64,000 bases of DNA, taken from assembly GCA_030704615.1 (NCBI GenBank), contig CM060733.1:40176001-40240000 (forward strand), written 5' to 3'. Source of the stretch: Takakia lepidozioides. Taxonomy: Eukaryota > Streptophyta > Takakiopsida > Takakiales > Takakiaceae. The position numbers were made by a program, and so were the translations under genes. This document shows, piece after piece, positions 22,780 through 34,000 of the stretch (positions are counted from its first letter, which is position 1; each line of letters starts with the position of its first letter). A model generated the notes under the pieces. That model did not search any database. It had not been told where the DNA came from and saw nothing but the letters and a program-made list of their open reading frames with translations.

Positions 22780-25700
22780 ATGCCGCCTGAAGGGCGTGGC
22801 TCTCCTGAGAGAGACCTCACATCCAGACCGCGGCGGAAGTTGAAAGCTCTATACTACGGACGACGGCCAATCTCTCGCATGGCCAAACTGAAGCTCCAGC
22901 AGGAGATTCCAGTGTCTTGCTCACAACCCGCGCCAACTGAAGCCGAGTACTCTCAGGCAAGCCACTTCTGCTTTCGCTTTGTTCGATTTCTTTTTTGCTT
23001 TCGCTTTGTTACCTCGCTTTGTTTTTGCATCTTCATCCTGGCTTCGCTGGATGAGTGAACTTTAGATAGTTGAGTGAACCTTAGATTGTTTGCAATGCGT
23101 GTGCAAATCCGGCAGCTCTGGAGAAGGCTGCTTGTGCATGTCATTCTCAGGCAATGGTTGCATTTGTTTTCATTGTTGTTGCATGGCTCTCCATACTTCC
23201 TAAACTTGTTATGTTTTCATTTTTGCTACACGATTGTTGCTATGGTGGTTGCGCTGCTCGTTGCGATGCTGGTTTTTGCACCGATGTTGGTTTTCACGAT
23301 TTTTGTCAATGACAGAGTGACGACGAGCCCGGCACGCTGGTGGTATCATCGACAGCTCCAACTCATCGCATGTTTGAATCGCCCAACTTGGGGCGAGAGG
23401 GCAAACTTAAACCTTTTGTTGGTGGACGGGAGGACTTGCAACGAGAGTACGACAGAATAGGCATTGGGGAGGTTGATGCAGGCGGCATGGCAGGTGAATG
23501 GCGTGAGGACATGAGGACAGCAGATCCGGAAATGGAGGTTGTTCATGCACATGCAGTAGGGCCACCCACGCAAAGAAAAATAGAAAGCTAAGCACATGCA
23601 ATCCCCGCGAGAGAGCCGTCACGGGCTGCGGAGGGGGGAGTGAGCAGTGCGCGCGAGGGTGTCAGTTCGCCTCAATCAAAGGTGGTTGTCCTGGAGGGCT
23701 CCCCTGCTGCTAGCCCTATTAAGAAACAGAAAGCCCGTGAGAGGGCAAAAGAGAGGGCAAAAGAACAGACGAGACAGAATGCTAGCTATGAGGAAAGAGA
23801 AAAGGCAGCTGAAGAGGCCAGGGGTGCCCAAATGACAGATGCCAATGTAAGCGAGGGACGCACAGAGACGGTGGATCCCTCCAAGACACCACAGAGAGGC
23901 AGTAACACACCGGTTAGACCATCGCGGGCAAGAGCAGCCCTGCATTACCCATACGGTGGAGAGTGGAGGAGAGGAAAGAACACCAGAAAGAGCTCGGATT
24001 GTTCAAGTTCGAGGTGAAGCCAGGGAGAGTGCTGGAGGTGGTTTCGCAGGTGGCTGACCCTGTTGAGGAGGATGACAGGGAGCTTTCTGACCAGGATGAC
24101 ATCCTCCCGGACATCCCCAGGCCCCAAACCCGGAGCATACAAGCTGGATTTGGCGGTCCTGGTGGGCTGCCGGAAAACCCCTCTGCAGCAGACGTCATGT
24201 CTGAGGCGGATATGAAGTTGGCCGCTGCCAAGATGTTGGAGGCAACCCACAGCAACATTGGCAGGTGCTGGGGGCATGGTGTACCCGGTCAAGCTTCGAA
24301 TTCCCCTTTGCCGCTTGGTGTCATTGCAGGTGGTGAGACCTGCCCTCCCAGGCAATATCGACAAGCTGAAATTCTCTTTCCGGGACGGATATCGAATGGG
24401 GTCTGCCGTGTTTTACGTTTCCATTGAGAACGACCACGGAGCTTCCCGTGCCCACACTTCCGATGAGGTGGACAAATGGGGTCCACATTGGCAACGCGAA
24501 ATGAGGAGTTCGAGAGATCGATTGCTAGTGATCCTCTTTTCCAGCACTTGTCCGGTAAGATGTTCTACGTGTGGGACGGCAATCATCGCCTCCTGGCATG
24601 GATGGAGCACATTGCCCAAGCCCACCCCAACGACCTCGATTGGCATTTCGCCGTGGATTGTGTTGTGCTGAAGGTTGCGGGGCCCAAAGATCGCAGTCTT
24701 CTCAAAGCTGCAATGGCCGACATCAACTCGTAAGCTACAACCCCTCTCGCTTTTGGACTTTGAATTTGGAAGTCAGTTCATTGCGAATCCTCATATATGA
24801 TGGAAATTCCCATTTCAATATTGTTTGATGGAAATGTGGCACTGCAGGGTGACTGAGAATGCCTTCATTGCCACCAACTTGTCCCATATGCTCTTCCGAG
24901 TGAAGGATGTCGGGAAGCAGGGGGTGCAAGAGTTTGCCAATTCCCTCAGTGCCGACCTCCTGCGCAAGTCGGAGGCAAAGGCAGACAGAACCTGGTATAG
25001 GCTGAGCGTCGACGCCATGGTGGACTACATATTTCGGGTAAAGCTCCTGACAGTTTTGTTGAGCTAATCTGTCTCTCCTCCCCCAATAGAAGAAAAGGTC
25101 TTCGCCGTGATTTCTAATCTCCTCCCCCAATAGAAGAAATTGTGTTGAGCAGGACTCTAATCTTATGTGCGCATTCTTGACAGACGAAAATACAGCAGGA
25201 TTTGGCACATGCGCGGAGGTTCTACATGGAGTCAGAGGAGTCGAATCCAACCCTCCCAGAACTCGAATCGTATGTCAAAGCTGCGGAGGTGAGGGCCCGC
25301 ATAAAGTACAAGTCGCAGATGGTTAAGTACGTGGCCATAGCTGATCCCGCCCTTGGTGCCGACTTTCTGGTGGAGGTGGGGAAGCACTACTCTCGCGCTC
25401 TGAAGCCCACGATGACATTGGAGAAGCTCCATCGTCTAGCCACATCCTGTGTGGATGCAACAAAAAAGGTGATACATTCTTAACCAAATTGTGGTGGCAA
25501 CAACTCCTTTTTGTGGTGTTTGGCGCTTACGAATATGTTGGGTGGTTGGACAGACCCGGTGGCTCCAAATCTGGAATGGTTCCCAAAGTACCAGGGACAT
25601 GTGGAGCTTCTCCAAACCGGACAAACTCTCTGACCCCACATTCGACATGTGGATGAACCGCATGACATGGTGGTTTCAGGTACTTCCCCACGCTTCGTTT

Positions 25701-28700
25701 GGGGCTTCTACTCTAGTAGGGGGTGGATTCATTGTATTTTTTGAGGAAAGCATGGAGAATCTCCACAGGTGACGACGAATGCGCAAGAGCAGCTGGACAC
25801 ACAAGCACATCAGTTCAAGATGGAGATATCTCCTGCAGCAGAGAGCCTACGTGACTATGTGACGAGGTACTTTCTGCTCTACAAAACCAACCTATTCTTT
25901 CGGGAGATAGCAGATGCTCGCCGGAGCCACGAGTTCACCGACCAGCCGAACGCGGACAAAGCAGCAATGCGCCTTCTGTACAGGTACATACGCGCTGTCT
26001 TTCTTTCAAGTCCTTGCATTTCAGGATGTTAGAGGCCTCATGTGGTGTTACGGAAAATGGCGCTGAATTTCCAGTCAGGGCTCCGAAAATGGCGAAGTCC
26101 CTAGAGTGGCTGGCCCTGAACTGGAAATTCGGCGCCATTTTCCAGTTCTAGGCCCTATTGCCGTTCAGGGACTTGGCCATTTTCGGGCTAAGTCCCTAGG
26201 GTGGCTGGCCCTGAACTGGAAATTCGGCGCCATTTTCCAGTTCTAGGCCCTATTGCCGTTCAGGGACTTGGCCATTTTCGGGCTAAGTCCCTAGGGTGGT
26301 TGGCCCTGAACTGGAAATTCGGCGCCATTTTCCAGTTCTAGGCCCTATTGCCGTTCAGGGACTTGGCCATTTTCGGGCTAAGTCCCTAGGGTGGCTGGCC
26401 CTGAACTGGAAATTCGGCGCCATTTTCCAGTTCTAGGCCCTATTGCCGTTCAGGGACTTGGCCATTTTCGGGCTAAGTCCCTAGGGTGGCTGGCCCTGAA
26501 CTGGAAATTCGGCGCCATTTTCCAGTTCTAGGCCCTATTGCCGTTCAGGGACTTCGCCATTTTCGGGCTAAGTCCCTAGGGTGGCTGGCCCTGAACTGGA
26601 AATTCGGCGCCATTTTCCAGTTCTAGGCCCTATTGCCGTTCAGGGACTTAGCCATTTTCGGGCTAAGTCCCTAGGGTGGCTGGCCCGGAACTGGAAATTC
26701 GGCGCCATTTTCCAGTTCTAGGCCCTATTGCCGTTCAGGGACTTAGCCATTTTCGGGCTAAGTCCTAGGGTGGCTGGCCCTCAGCTGGAAATTCGGCGCC
26801 ATTTTCCAGTTCTAGGCCCTATTGCCGTTCAGGGACTTAGCCATTTTCGGGCTAAGTCCCTAAGGTGGCTGGCCCGGAACTGGAAATTCGGCGCCATTTT
26901 CCAGTTCTAGGCCCTATTGCCGTTCAGGGACTTAGCCATTTTCGGACTAAGTCCCTAGACTGGCTGGCCCTGAACTGGAAATTCGGCGCCATTTTTCCAG
27001 TTCTAGGCCCTATTGTGGTTCTGGGACTTAGCCATCTTCGGGCCAAACCGGGAAAAATGGCGCCGAATTTCCAGTTCAGGGCTCCCAAGATGGCTAAGTC
27101 CCTAGGGTGGCAGTCACCGAAAACCGAAATTCGGCGCCATTTTTCCATTTCTAGGCCCACTCACATCCGCCCCAACCTGGGAAAATGGTGCTGAATATGC
27201 ATTTCAGGGACCTCATTGTGTTTTTCATGAATGCAGGTACTGCAAGTTCTCCCTTTTGGAGAAAGGTCATCTGTCTTTCGAGCCACCATTCTTCCTGGCA
27301 TGGAGGAACCCTGGGGCTGACTCCATGTACACTGACGATATTGTGAAGGAGTGGCATCTGGAACATTTGCGTGATTGCCATTGGTATGTGGACCTTCCGC
27401 CCGGCTCGCTCGACCCATCCGAGTTTCAATTGAAGCTGGATGCTGAATTCCGACGAAACCGGGCTCCGCTGCCTCCGTTGGGTGCAAAAGAGGCAAAAGC
27501 GCTTGCGAACTCCAGGAAAGCGGCAGAGCTTGCTCAGGCAGGAATTCAGGAGAAATTGCATGAGAAGAGTAAAGGCCAAAGGAAAAGGACAAGGAAACAG
27601 GTGACTGCAGTAACACCCAAAAAGAAGAAAACCATCGGGGCATCGGAGGAGGCGCAGGAGGGGACCCAAGAGAGTGACTCAGACGACGACTTTGTTCAAG
27701 GTCCTGCGACTGCTGTTGCTCCTACCCAGTCACCGGTCGTCCGGGTTCCCAAGTCAGTTCGGAGTGGGACTGGCTCTGCAAAGAAGTTGGCATTTGAGGG
27801 CGAGCCTACACGGCGGTATTCGGCGGTGACGTTTACGCACAGGCCAAAGCTAGAACCTCCAACCATCATCCAATACGTCAATGAGAGCTTCCTTGACGCT
27901 CTCGCTGCCAGGGCGAAGAAGGTGGCACACAACAAGTCTCTGGCGGAGCAGAAGGGGAAAGCCAAGAAGAGGGCTGGCGGTACAGAGCCTAAAGACACCC
28001 CTGGTTTTGAAGCCATGATGGAATTCTTCACGGCTGTGAGCACAAATTGCAAGAGCACTCGGGGGGGGGGGGGGGGTTGAGGTGGAGAGAGCTTGCGACA
28101 TGATTCTCCTCGACATTCCAGATGGGGAGCTGCTGGAGGGCCTGGATGGTGTGCCCACCTAGAACAGGTTTACTGAGGACTACTGGAAAGCCGGGTTTGG
28201 GCTGGTGGGGATGCTTCTGGATGACGGTGGATGTGTGGTTGTCCTTGCCACGAGAGGGAAGACCACAGAGAATGCGGTGGCAAGGTGGACACCGAAAAGT
28301 GTCACCCCGGTCCTCCTCAGAAAATGGTTCTGCATCAGTACGCAAGGGTTGCGAACAGAGGGCCAAAGTGTAAGTTATCAATCTATTGCATTCACTTCAT
28401 ATTGTGGTGTATGTTAAGTAGACCCTGGAGTTGATCCCTTCTTTGTTGGATGTGCAAACATTGGTGTTTGAGGCATATTGCTTTGTGAAGAGAGGGTCTA
28501 CGTTCAAATTCCGCAACGACGGTCGTCTTGTTGATGCCGCTGTGGACCCTGTAACCTACGATGTCCTCTACAACTATGTGCCCCACTCTAGTATGCCGAA
28601 GGACACAAAGACAGGCAAACCGTGGCGGTACAGCCGGACCCGAAGCCCTGCTTTCATCCAAACCCTCATGGAGACGTGCTCGGATGTCCAAGGGCGGATT

Positions 28701-29593
28701 CTGGACCTCACATGCGGCACGGGTAAGCCTTCACATGCTCAGTTTGTCCCCTGGCCCGATTGCAATTGCATGCCGCAAGCTATTAACCGCCCGCTTTGTT
28801 CCTCAGGTGCTTCAATGTGGGCAGGGACGTTGTCCGACAGGCATGTGTTCGCCTTCGAGCCAGATACTGCCCTCCACAACTCGGAACTTGCAGCGGCTGA
28901 ACGTCTGCCGAAAGAGGAAGAGGCATCCTCGGAGGATGAGGAAAAATCCGAGAAGGAGCAGGGGGAGGAAGTTGGGATCGAGGCCGAGGAGCCCCCGGTT
29001 TACGAGTGAGTGGTGGCATTGTAAGTTGCCTCCAAATTTCGTGAGGCACCTCCCTCCGCTCTCTTATTTCATTGAAAACCCTTTGTGGTTGTGCTGGTAT
29101 TGACATTCTTGAAGTGGATTTGTTCTTACTGTAGGATGCCAAGTACTGCCGGAGGGACGTCTACACCGGAGTTCATGGGCAGGAGGAACGTGCCTTTTTT
29201 TGCCAGGGGGGATTTCATGCCTAGTCTAGAAAGGGAGTACATCCTTCCTACTTATACTGCCCGGCTTGCTTCGGTGTCCATTAGGAGGTGTTCGAACGTA
29301 GTCGTGTACAGCAGATTTTAGACGAGGCAAGCCTCAAGAAAATGAAGATGAGGGAGGAGGCAGCAGCTATTAGAGCCCGTCGGGCTCGTAGATTTGTCTT
29401 GGATTCTGCTGAGGAAAGTGGGGGAGAAGACGCAAAAGATTCCCAGGAGGTGAGGTGGACAGTCCCCCAAGGAGAGGACGGGATTTTTGAGAGGCATAGT
29501 GGAACTGATGCATCACAGAGCTCAGAGGATGAGGGGGATGAGGGGGATGAGGAAGAAGGTGGGGCAAGTTCCTCGGAGGGTGTAGGAGAGTAG
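22780..29593 (+). pseudogene. ParB-like domain fused to a permuted DNA-methyltransferase-like module
   Basis: Exons I can support: 22780-22956 (GC donor), 23316-~23590, ~23640-24490 (frameshifted), ~24488-24729, 24848-25037, 25184-25468, 25554-25679, 25769-25983, 27237-~28365, ~28431-28722, 28807-29005 and 29135-29593. Phases agree from 24488 to 28060. Residues from about 24320 to 24700 look like a ParB/sulfiredoxin fold: VVRPALPGNIDKL, GYRMGSAVFYVSIEN, then FYVWDGNHRLLAWMEHI with the G-N-H-R signature. Much later comes DMILLDIPDG with LLDDGGCVVVLATRG (motif IV region, 28095-28255). After it comes RILDLTCGTGASMWAG with FAFEPD (motifs I and II, 28697-28865). Motif IV before motif I is the permuted order of beta-class N6-adenine/N4-cytosine methyltransferases, but the canonical DPPY is D-I-P-D here. 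A basic linker (27560-27640) and an acidic C-terminal tail (29288-29593) flank it. A 16-G run (28061-28076), a TAG at 28160 and several frameshifts break this copy. Confidence 0.66.
25984..27236 (+). repeat. Intron holding a ten-copy 95-bp tandem array
   Basis: The intron has GT-AG borders and joins ...LLYR to YCKFSLL in frame. Inside it, ten direct copies of a 95-bp unit run from about 26097 to 27010. Each holds AACTGGAAATTCGGCGCCAT-TTTCCAGTT, a near-palindrome, and a second hairpin, AGGGACTTGGCC...GGCTAAGTCCCT. Units with the motif inverted lie on both sides of the direct array (26041-26095 and 27050-27110). Neighbouring copies are almost identical, which suggests recent amplification. Confidence 0.92.
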
Positions 29594-29656
29594 TGCCCAT
29601 TCTGGCTATGACAGTTAGAACACACTTGTATAGACATGGCTTGCCACAAAATTTGC

Positions 29657-29662
29657 AATAAA
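29657..29662 (+). terminator. Probable polyadenylation signal of the methyltransferase gene
   Basis: AATAAA lies 64 bases after the last in-frame stop (29591-29593) and before the right terminal inverted repeat. Confidence 0.45.
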
Positions 29663-29777
29663 ATGTTGCATTTCAAGTCCACTGGTGCCACATTCCAACT
29701 TCACATGACCCTATTTCCGTGCCTCCTAACCCTATTTCCGTGGACTCACAATGGTCTGCTCATGCTTTTTTTTTTTT

Positions 29778-29814
29778 CCGCTCATGCTCATGCCGCTCAT
29801 GAAATAGCAGCCCC
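29778..29814 (-). repeat. Right terminal inverted repeat
   Basis: Its reverse complement begins GGGGCTGCTATTTCATGAGC and runs into ATGAGCATGAGCGG, pairing with 15889-15925. A run of T precedes it on the inner side. Confidence 0.85.
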
Positions 29815-29825
29815 CATCTTGAAGA
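29815..29825. repeat. Target-site duplication, right copy
   Basis: CATCTTGAAGA is identical to 15878-15888 and in the same orientation. Confidence 0.9.
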
Positions 29826-30648
29826 CATGGTCTAAAATCCTTACCCATTAAGCGGTGATAGGCTTGGGTTCTGATGTGCTTCACACATAGAAAACAAACA
29901 TTGTTGTAAGCCTTATTAAGACCAGACATATACAGGTGTTTAAGAAGCCAATCTAGTTCATCACGAGCTTCTTTCAAGACAAGTGGGTTTCCCCCATGAT
30001 GAGAGTAGTTGAATCTTGTCATACTGGCTTTTTTCTTCAACTTGTCCCAGCAGGTATTTTTTAGCCATAGACAACACTCTTCTGCCCATGGCTCTGTAGA
30101 ATCAACATGTAGAATATCACATACTTTAAAAAAGGAAGTACAACTTCCTCAACCACATCCTTGAGCAGTGTACTTTTTTGCGGGATATGGTTCATACCAA
30201 GGCTGAAAAGCTCTCTCAGCTTGGGGTGTCTTATGATGCCCAGATCCATAGTACGCACATGTTGTATGGGGGCTGAATCATGTAATTGAAATTCAGCCAA
30301 TGTACCCATATCACAGAAGGCTTTGAACCTCTTGGCAGAATTGCAGAGGCAATGAGGTGACTCAATCATATCTGCCATGAAGTTAAAGTCACGGAAAACA
30401 GAAGCAAGCAGGTAGTAATTATTGCTACTCTGCTTATGATATGTCCATCCAAACATTATTTCCTCGATCAACAGAACCATATCAGCCTTTCCAAACATCA
30501 GGAATGCTTCTTTTATTAAACCCTTAGGGTTTATCCACTCCATACCCCGGTTTGGGTACAACATGTGTACGAAACCAATAGGGGCCGGTTTTGATTTATG
30601 GGTAATGAATTTCCTGGTGATCTTCCCGAAGTGATCCCCTTCCCGTTG
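29826..30648 (-). pseudogene. Reverse transcriptase ORF, 5' part, cut by the 13.9-kb transposon
   Basis: The minus-strand frame runs from about 30645 (GDHFGKITRKFITHKSK), through MDLGIIRHPKLRELFSLGMN (30190-30250) and ARDELDWLLKHLYMSGLNKA, to FRPCLQD at the insertion point. One frameshift lies at about 30130. LFSLGMNHIP resembles the N-terminal block of Penelope-type and related reverse transcriptases. The frame resumes exactly at 15877 (EVWSSPDSVLESL). Upstream it is cut off at about 30648 by the LTR fragment, so its true start is missing. Confidence 0.68.
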
Positions 30649-31030
30649 CCGCTCTCCTAATCTACCCGCAAGCTGTTCTAACCACCTAATTAACTAACTG
30701 TCACCCCTGAAGTAACACGTTCCCTTTGCAGATGTTGTTCCCTCACAGTCGTTCCCTGTCAATGATAACTGTTCCCTATGTACTGTGACAGGCTGTGTCA
30801 AGCTGTGCCGAGCTGTGACTGGCTGTGTAAAGCTGTGTCGGGCTGTGACTGGCTGTGCGAAGCTGTGTCGGGCTATGACTGGCTGTGGGAAGCTGTGTCG
30901 GGCTGTGTAACCCCCCTAAAGCCTGCTCGTGCCACCCCTAAGACTCCTGTTGGTCTCAGTCTGCGCAAAAATTAAGGGTACCCCACAGAACCCATAAAAA
31001 GCGTCCAAGTCCCAAGCAGCCCTCTAACAT
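30649..31030 (-). repeat. Partial LTR shared with the element at 7900-8792
   Basis: On the minus strand it begins TGTTAGAGGGC at 31030 and follows the first LTR closely for about 380 bp, including the GGCTGTG heptamer run and GTTGGTCTCAGTCTGCGC. It then stops where the reverse-transcriptase ORF begins. The distal half seen at 7900-8410 is absent. As the 3' LTR of the ORF-bearing element to its right it is therefore truncated. Confidence 0.75.
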
Positions 31031-31033
31031 TAC

Positions 31034-31050
31034 CCCTCCCCCTCTCAAAA
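31034..31050 (-). other. Polypurine tract
   Basis: On the minus strand TTTGAGAGGGGGAGGGGT ends 3 bases before the LTR start TGTTAGAG. This is the standard plus-strand priming site directly upstream of a 3' LTR, and it fixes the element's orientation. Confidence 0.75.
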
Positions 31051-31067
31051 AGCCGTGTCATCACGGT

Positions 31068-34000
31068 TTACTGTTTGGGATTAGCAAACCTTTGTGAGCG
31101 AGCACCCTTCTGACGGTGAGAGTCTCGTGAAGGACTCCGTGTGCGAGCCCGAGTCCTGTCACTGGCTGATGGAGATGATTGAGCACTACCTGGAAATGTC
31201 TGACCCTCCTTTGGCTGATAACGAGGTAACCTCTCAGGCATAGGAGATCCCCGACATTTCTTCTCTGCCATCTGAAGTGCATAGTCCTCTGCCATGTCAA
31301 AAGAGTCCTCTGAAGAAACAATAGTATCAGAATCCTCGTCCCCCCTTAGGTGTTTTAATGGCCGAACTTTAAGTGGAATCCTGTGTGGCATACAATGTGG
31401 TCCGACCATATCTGGAAGTTTAAATTGTACAACTTGTTGTAAGCGCTTGCAAGCAAAATTAGTGAACGCCCTGAACTCCTTATCCGTATAGGTTAGAGGT
31501 GTGCCAATGACTTTGGAATAGTATAAGTATTTCTAGGCTTCATGTCCCTTAAAGAAAATATCCTCAGGGCCGAGTTTCTGTGTTGTCAAATTGTTCTAAG
31601 CCGAATTAAACCATGAACGGGAATCCTTCTGCATCATAATTTTTGCATCGTATAGGTACATATGAGGTGGCACTGAAGGTAAGACCCAATGATCCCCACT
31701 GGAATAACTCAGAAATCGTGATTGCATCTTCTGCTGCTCAATGTGATAACGTGCCAGAAAACAAGCAGCATAGTATAATCCACAGCCCATGACAATACTA
31801 GATACCTCCTTGGTCTTGGTATAAATGTACCCATGTACAACTTGGAAGGCAATTAATTCCTTCAGCATGGTACCTGCCTTAGACCAGTACCTGGCAAAGT
31901 GATGATCCTCAATGGGTCGATTGTTCGGAAGAACCTTAGTCCGAGTTGCCACCGGCAACCAAATGCGCATGATCTGGTAGTAATGTGCCAACGACTGTGG
32001 AGGACTAAATTCCTTCCAAGCCAAATCCAGCACAATGGGAATTTGGTTGAAGGGCATAATCATAGCCCGACTGTACTCCCGTGCAGCAGGAGTCTTAGGT
32101 GGGTTAAAAGCAGCACCCCCCCATACCTCAGGCTGTGGTTTGGCTGTAGTAGCAACAAGGTCAGCTACCTGCACAGCCACCTGTTGTGGTATTGGTACCA
32201 CTAGCCCTTCTACCACTGACATCTCCTGCACCCCCTGCAAAGAAGACTGAAAAATTAGAGTCCTGGCATGTAAATAAGTAGCCATCAGCTGCTTCTCAAT
32301 AACAAAAACTCTCTTGTCAATATTTGAACTCAGGTCATCCACTTGAGTCTGCAGGCCTTCTACATCCTCTTGTAGCTCTGCTATTCTACTATAGACATTG
32401 TCTATAGTAGTTGTAGCAATGTTCTACATCTGCAATCTGAGCTCATTCATTTCGCCCTGGGTGAGCTTCCGTGGTGCTTTGCCTTCTACCGGTCCTTGTG
32501 CTAACCAGACCTGCATAAGGTGGTTATCCACCAAGTTCTGTGTGGCACCCCTGAGAGTCTGCTCCTCCGTGAGTCTGTACACATCTAATTGCTGTTGTAA
32601 AGCCTCCATGCACTTTGCATGAGGTTCAACCAGGCCCGCATAGGCAGCAGCCAGATTATTAGCTTCCTTCCAAGCCTTGTTAGCCACAGAGAGTTCATTT
32701 CTATAACCATGACTGTTTGTTGCAACTCCAGGATGTACTTCTCCTGGTCAGCCTCAACCTATTTGTACTGTTGGAAAGTATTCTCATTGCGACAGATTGT
32801 AGCCTTCAAATCAACAATGAGTTTCGCTTGCTCTATGATCTCAGCTTCTGCCATCATACATCTCTCCCTTTGTCTCTTAACTTCTAATGCAGTTTGCTCT
32901 AGAGCAGTTGTGAGTGTAGCACATTGTATGGTCATCCTCTGATGTACTGCCTCCAACTTTGTATGTAGTACGTTCACTTCTTGCAACTTGCCCTCATGCT
33001 TCACCTACAATTGGTATAACTGTTGCTTATGTGCTTCATGCAACTAGTCCTGCTCGAGGCCTGCTTCAATCAAATGTCCCTTGGCCAACTGCAAGGCAGC
33101 CTTTGTGTCCTCCAACTCTTGCTGTAACTTGAGATTGACCTCCTCATCTACCTTGTTAGCACACTCAGTGGCAATTCGAGCCTCAAACTCCTTCCTGAGT
33201 TCCTCCCTCAAAGCTGCCAATTGGGTAGATGGAACATGGGATTTCACATAAATGCCCAATAAATTAAGTGTCCTGCTTATGGAACTCATAAGCATGGCCT
33301 GCTGGGGGTCATCATGGTGAACTTGCTGCTGTTCTCCCTGATCCTCCACAGTGTGATGCTTCACCAACCATTCAGGCCATTGCCCCACCAGATCCTCTTC
33401 CTGAACCACCTCAGGTGCTGCAGTGTCCTTATATTCTACCCCTGGTACCTCCGTCACGGGTGTGGGTATTACATGCACAGCAGGGATTTCCCTGGACAAA
33501 TTTTGCACCTCTGGAACCACTGATTCCCTTACCAAGTCAGAGTTTTCATAGAGAAGGTCACCCTTCTCAATTTCTGCCACAACATGCTCTGTAATGGGAA
33601 TGTCCAACCTTTCTCCGTCCAGAGCAATTGGGGGTGGTGTCACAGTATGTTCTAACTGTGGAACCTCTGAGGCAACTGAGTCAACTGGTACCGAATTGAC
33701 TTCTTCCTCCCTCTCCAAAGGCCGTGCTTCCAATAATAACAGCCCTCTATGCTGCTGTGCCCCATCCTGCACAAAAGCTTGGGAAACATCATCTTGTGGT
33801 TTCTGTGAAGCCAGTGGATCCGCCACTACAGTCATACCCCGCTTCTGTCCCTTAGACTGGTGTTGCCCTGCCAGTCCACCCTCACTATGTGAAGAGCCCT
33901 GCTCTTCAATTGCAGTGGTTACTGCCTCAAAACTCCCTCTTACTTTCCCGAGTATCAAGTATGCAAGAGTCAAGAATGATTTGGGCAATGACTGGACCTG

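Larger units (their letters stand above)
15889..29814. mobile_element. 13.9-kb TIR DNA transposon carrying a transposase-like gene and a ParB/methyltransferase gene
   Basis: The ends are defined by an 11-bp target-site duplication and by terminal inverted repeats sharing GCTATTTCATGAGC, with GG or GGGG at the extreme tip. Inside, from left to right, lie a subterminal tandem array (16170-16670), a leftward transposase-like gene (20258 to 16774), a palindrome-rich array with a large inverted repeat (20550-22545), and a rightward ParB-like/methyltransferase gene (22780-29593) with a tandem array in one intron. An 11-bp duplication, G-rich tips and a SWIM finger fit a Mutator-like element best, which is inference. 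Both genes contain frameshifts, so this copy is probably no longer autonomous. It sits inside a reverse-transcriptase ORF and is thus younger than that retroelement. Confidence 0.88.

Noticed and set aside
26040-27190. CRISPR-like array (regular repeats of fixed length)
   Set aside because: The 95-bp units are contiguous, with no unique spacers. It is a tandem satellite in an intron of a eukaryotic gene.
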